DNA of 64,000 nt. Origin: Spirosoma oryzicola (GTDB taxonomy: Bacteria; Bacteroidota; Bacteroidia; Cytophagales; Spirosomataceae). Positions 61,618 through 64,000 of the stretch are shown here, piece after piece (the stretch's first letter is position 1; the number at the start of each line of letters is the position of its first letter). The position numbers were made by a program, and so were the translations under genes. The stretch lies in contig NZ_CP089539.1 of the NCBI RefSeq assembly GCF_021233055.1, forward strand, positions 62,001 to 126,000, given 5' to 3'. The notes under the pieces are model-generated. The model saw only the letters and a program-made list of their open reading frames with translations, made no database searches and was not told the DNA's origin.

Positions 61618-61954
61618 GGTAAATTATGGTATGGAGATTGTTCACCAAACGGATTGCAGATACGCTCATGCCTATTTTTAAATCGCTGAACTGTTCCTTT
61701 GTTCTTGCTATAGTCAAGAGCGCAGGACCCATAACGATTCAGAACGGTGGCACTAATCCGTATGTCGTTTATTGCAGTACAAAAAGCAACAAATTATCAT
61801 CTACTAGTTGATTGTTTTAGGGTACGGTAATTCCGAAGCCAAACCTACTGATCTACTCGCAGTATTTTTAGAAAAGCAAACGGTTGCTACATCGATCAGC
61901 GTCTTGGATTCGATGTGGCAACCGTTTGGTAGGTAGCAAGTTGTTTAGACAGCC
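61618..61954. other. Intergenic region with terminator, no gene supported
   Basis: About 340 bases. The 61-codon plus-strand frame at 61626-61811 has no visible motif. A strong hairpin lies at 61878-61927 (described separately). Confidence 0.5.
61878..61927 (-). terminator. Hairpin terminator after the methyltransferase gene
   Basis: AAACGGTTGC-T-ACATCGA (61878-61895) and TCGATGT-G-GCAACCGTTT (61910-61927) pair through 18 bp with one G-U pair, with a 14-base loop. It follows the minus-strand methyltransferase stop by about 28 bases and is followed by TTGCTTTTC. Confidence 0.8.
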
Positions 61955-62797
61955 TTAGCGTTTATAGGCTACGACAATGTCTTGGAAGGTAGTGGCATCT
62001 TTTCGACCACACCAACGACCGGGATAGATCGAGGTACGAGCAGATAACCCATGCTGATTTAAGGTGTCTGTTACCCAGGACTCATCAAAGGCCGTACCCA
62101 GATCCGGATCCAACGGGTTAAAAATATAACGGCCCTCTAATTCGTACTGGAAATTGTATTGACTTGTTTTTTCTGCCATGAGTCTGCGCGACTCCTCGTT
62201 GAGCAGAAAGAACGTAGCGAAGCAGCGACCACTGGGTTTAAGCACGCGACTGATTTCTGCAATGTAATGAGCAGTCTCCCGGACAGGCATGTGTGTGAAC
62301 ACAGACGTCAAAAAAACGAAATCAAAGTGGTTGTCTTCGAACGGAAACCGATATTCATGCGCTTGATACTGTCCACTCGGATGGTAATGACTGTTGTACA
62401 CATCAGCCAATTGAAAATGAAAATTGGGAAAACGGGGAGTAATCATTCGCTGGCACCAGTCGATACCCTGACTGACAATATCAAAACCCTCATAACTTCC
62501 TGGCGACGTTAGGTAGTCGGTTAAGGGAACAGCCATTCTACCAATGCCACACCCTACGTCGAGAACAGATTCGTTAGGTTTCAAACCACCCAGTTGAATA
62601 AAATGCTGTTTGAATTCCTGACCAACGACCCGGAAGTCGCCCGCTCCGATAAATATCTTGGAGCGGGGAGGAGTTAGTCTGTCTCGTAAGCCAAAAAGTA
62701 GCTCGCTGTAATCGACAACACTCGTATAAGTTCTTTTTATGGGCTTTTTTAAAGCACCGGGGATAAATTGCCGTAACATATTGAAGCTGGAAAACAT
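61955..62797 (-). CDS. Class I SAM-dependent methyltransferase
   Basis: 280 residues. The SAM-binding motif is NESVLDVGCGIGRMAVPLTD at about residues 77-96, followed by the acidic motif in FDIVSQGID and post-motif DFVFLTSVFTHMP and VLKPSGRCFATFF. Methyltransferase of the Methyltransf_25/11 type; the target (small molecule, lipid or protein) is unknown. It carries no signal peptide. Upstream of it there is a long intergenic tract. Confidence 0.9.
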   Translation of the reverse strand: MFSSFNMLRQFIPGALKKPIKRTYTSVVDYSELLFGLRDRLTPPRSKIFIGAGDFRVVGQEFKQHFIQLGGLKPNESVLDVGCGIGRMAVPLTDYLTSPGSYEGFDIVSQGIDWCQRMITPRFPNFHFQLADVYNSHYHPSGQYQAHEYRFPFEDNHFDFVFLTSVFTHMPVRETAHYIAEISRVLKPSGRCFATFFLLNEESRRLMAEKTSQYNFQYELEGRYIFNPLDPDLGTAFDESWVTDTLNQHGLSARTSIYPGRWCGRKDATTFQDIVVAYKR

Positions 62798-63179
62798 TAA
62801 AAATGGATAGATTAAAGAAACGTCTGGCTAATACCGTTATGCACATAGCCTACAGTCCAGTAAGACTATGAATAGGTTGGACGCACGCTGTGTGAATGCC
62901 TTCCGCTAAGTACTTACGCTATTTCCCATACATATACCAAGACGATGACTTAATTCAATAGTCACTATTAACTACTATTATTTCTTGAATTGTATATAAA
63001 TAGTTTACAGTACGAATATAATATAAATTTATATTATTGTTTTCTTTTAACAATCAATACGTAAATATACTACTGCTAGCCTCTGTAGAAACTAAAAAAC
63101 CTCTGTCTTGCTGACTTAAAACAGAGCAGCAAAGCAGAGGCTTTTGACTTTTATGCGTAAAAAAATTGTTAGAACCTTC
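62798..63179. other. AT-rich intergenic region with terminator
   Basis: About 380 bases without a gene. It contains the terminator hairpin at 63100-63140 near its right end, and an A/T-rich tract at 62930-63060. Confidence 0.45.
63100..63140 (-). terminator. Hairpin terminator of the 136-aa gene
   Basis: CCTCTGTCTTGCTG (63100-63113) pairs with CAGCAAAGCAGAGG (63127-63140), two mismatches. On the minus strand it is followed by GTTTTTTAG. Confidence 0.7.
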
Positions 63180-63590
63180 TCAAGATTTAGGTTCCTGCTT
63201 GGGTTTTTCCTCTTTTGGCTTTAGCGTGCCACGAGCAATCGGCTCAGGTTTCGATTTTGGATTGGTGAACCGGAGCAACGTAGCCGTTGGTAAAGAAGCT
63301 TTGGGTAGACGAACAATAAGCAGTTGATAAGATCGGGTACCGATGATCAGGTTGTAATAAACCATATTGCCCGATTCCTGAGCCAGCCCCCAGTTAGCTA
63401 TAGGCTCCTTGGTAAGCAACGTTTCGTCCTCTTCTGTCAAAGCCGCAAAAGCAGTGTCGGGCTGAAATTGCTTAGCGGTAATTCCTTCAATGACGGAAAT
63501 AACCGCTTGCGGAGTAGCCGCCGGTTTAGTTTGGCCGTTGACAGCCAACCCAATAGCCATCAACGGCAAAAATAAGAGCAAGTTTTTCAT
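63180..63590 (-). CDS. Small secreted hypothetical protein
   Basis: 136 residues from the ATG at 63590. N-terminal signal peptide (MKNLLLFLPLMAIGLAVNGQ, cleavage after NGQ). The body is a mix of helix and strand (ALTEEDETLLTKEPIANWG, YNLIIGTRSYQLLIVRLP) and the tail is Lys/Pro/Glu rich (GTLKPKEEKPKQEPKS). No family recognised. It lies downstream of the hydrolase, 30 bases away on the same strand, so could share its transcript. Confidence 0.65.
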   Translation of the reverse strand: MKNLLLFLPLMAIGLAVNGQTKPAATPQAVISVIEGITAKQFQPDTAFAALTEEDETLLTKEPIANWGLAQESGNMVYYNLIIGTRSYQLLIVRLPKASLPTATLLRFTNPKSKPEPIARGTLKPKEEKPKQEPKS

Positions 63591-63620
63591 CGCTTTGATA
63601 GTTGTTATCTCGTTGCTCAA

Positions 63621-64000
63621 CTAGGGTGTCGGCTGCGTTGTTATTTGATGTGTATTCCGCGAATTGAGCAGACCAGCGGGAACCGTCAACTCGCCCGTCT
63701 GCGGATCAATCAATCCGTTTCGTTCATCTTCAATATTCGTTGCCTGCGTGTAAATATCACCCGCAACGGGATGCTTGCGTAGTTCTTCTTTGAATTGTCG
63801 AATACGCTCTGCCCGATCTTCCGATTCGTTGGGGCCACCGTAGTCGGCAAAGCCAAAGCCACCCCATTCGCTCACCAATAAAGGTACCTGCCGACGGTAG
63901 AAAAAAGGATCGCCAACTACCAGCGGAAAAGCGGCCACACCAATAAGTTCACCCGCCGTCAAACGACCAAGCAACTCGCGCCAACGCGTCAAATCAGGGG
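63621..64000 (-). CDS. Glycoside hydrolase family 2-like protein, C-terminal fragment (5' end outside window)
   Basis: About 126 codons open from the right edge to the stop at 63621; the true start lies beyond 64000. Residues PLLVSEWGGFGFADYGG and EELRKHPVAGDIYTQATNIEDERNGLID look like the end of a GH2/beta-galactosidase-type TIM barrel, where the strand after the nucleophile carries SEWGG. The C-terminal residues VPAGLLNSRNTHQITTQPTP are not characteristic. Sugar specificity cannot be assigned from the fragment. Confidence 0.75.
   Translation of the reverse strand, partial: PDLTRWRELLGRLTAGELIGVAAFPLVVGDPFFYRRQVPLLVSEWGGFGFADYGGPNESEDRAERIRQFKEELRKHPVAGDIYTQATNIEDERNGLIDPQTGELTVPAGLLNSRNTHQITTQPTP

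Noticed and set aside
61626..61811. 61-codon plus-strand frame upstream of the TPR kinase
   Set aside because: No start context, no motif; lies in the promoter region of the opposite gene.
1..64000. tRNA, rRNA, transposase or prophage genes
   Set aside because: I looked for T-loop-like sequences, rRNA motifs, recombinase/transposase and phage structural frames and saw none that I could support.

Overview
The window is one 64 kb stretch of a Bacteroidota chromosome, most like Cytophagales of the Spirosoma/Runella type (inferred from gene content, not from a database search). Evidence: a SusC/SusD pair behind an ECF sigma/FecR pair, SusC with CarboxypepD-like and STN domains, TAnnTTTG-type -7 promoter elements, few clear Shine-Dalgarno sites, many AraC regulators and hybrid sensor systems, and moderate GC with AT-rich intergenic DNA. 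No rRNA, tRNA, CRISPR array, transposase or prophage block was seen.

Layout. 1-2.3 kb: a sterol-desaturase/fatty-acid-hydroxylase cut by the left edge, a small acidic protein and an NTF2-like protein. 2.5-17 kb: a complete nitrate assimilation island: a NarX/NarL-like two-component system with a PilJ/P-box-type sensor, siroheme nitrite reductase NirB/NirD, the siroheme methyltransferase CobA, an outer-membrane porin, the nitrate transporter NarK, a 1172-residue nitrate reductase fused to its own flavin reductase and BFD [2Fe-2S] domain, and an odd protein that joins a siroheme-reductase-like fold without the cluster cysteines to a rubredoxin. 17-19.5 kb: an acyltransferase and the lipid II flippase Amj. 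19.9-30.1 kb: a detoxification-type region of short-chain dehydrogenases, a flavin monooxygenase, an NAD(P)-binding protein, a divergent inositol-phosphatase-like protein, YceI and pirin, interleaved with AraC (two), MarR and HxlR regulators; it contains a perfect 48-bp palindrome and a two-turn direct repeat that look like operators. 30.5-42.5 kb: a ScyD/ScyE-like lipoprotein, then ECF sigma, FecR, STN-SusC, SusD and two paralogous secreted FAD-dependent oxidoreductases, a nutrient-uptake locus without any glycoside hydrolase. 43-50 kb: a signalling region with two adjacent single-domain BLUF blue-light receptors, a PAS/GAF histidine kinase, an orphan 242-residue protein, a receiver whose phospho-acceptor Asp is replaced by Glu, and an RsbRD-type histidine kinase. 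50-56.6 kb: small proteins, Tag glycosylase, an HPF-like ribosome hibernation factor beside a baeRF (release-factor-like) protein, an AI-2E family permease, a DUF3784-like membrane protein and a lipoprotein. 56.6-61.6 kb: an apparent five-gene unit on the minus strand with a TPR sensor kinase, its LuxR-type regulator, a lipoprotein, a duplicated DUF3592 membrane protein and an AAC(6')-I-like acetyltransferase. 62-64 kb: a methyltransferase, a small secreted protein and the C-terminus of a glycoside hydrolase family 2-like protein that runs off the right edge.

How it works together. The nitrate island holds sensing, outer- and inner-membrane transport, both reductions and cofactor methylation, transcribed outward from a divergent promoter region at about 7.73-7.99 kb. 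The most unusual items are the fused nitrate reductase, the siroheme-fold/rubredoxin protein next to it, the tandem BLUF module with the Asp-to-Glu receiver, and the 48-bp palindrome between pirin and hxlR genes.
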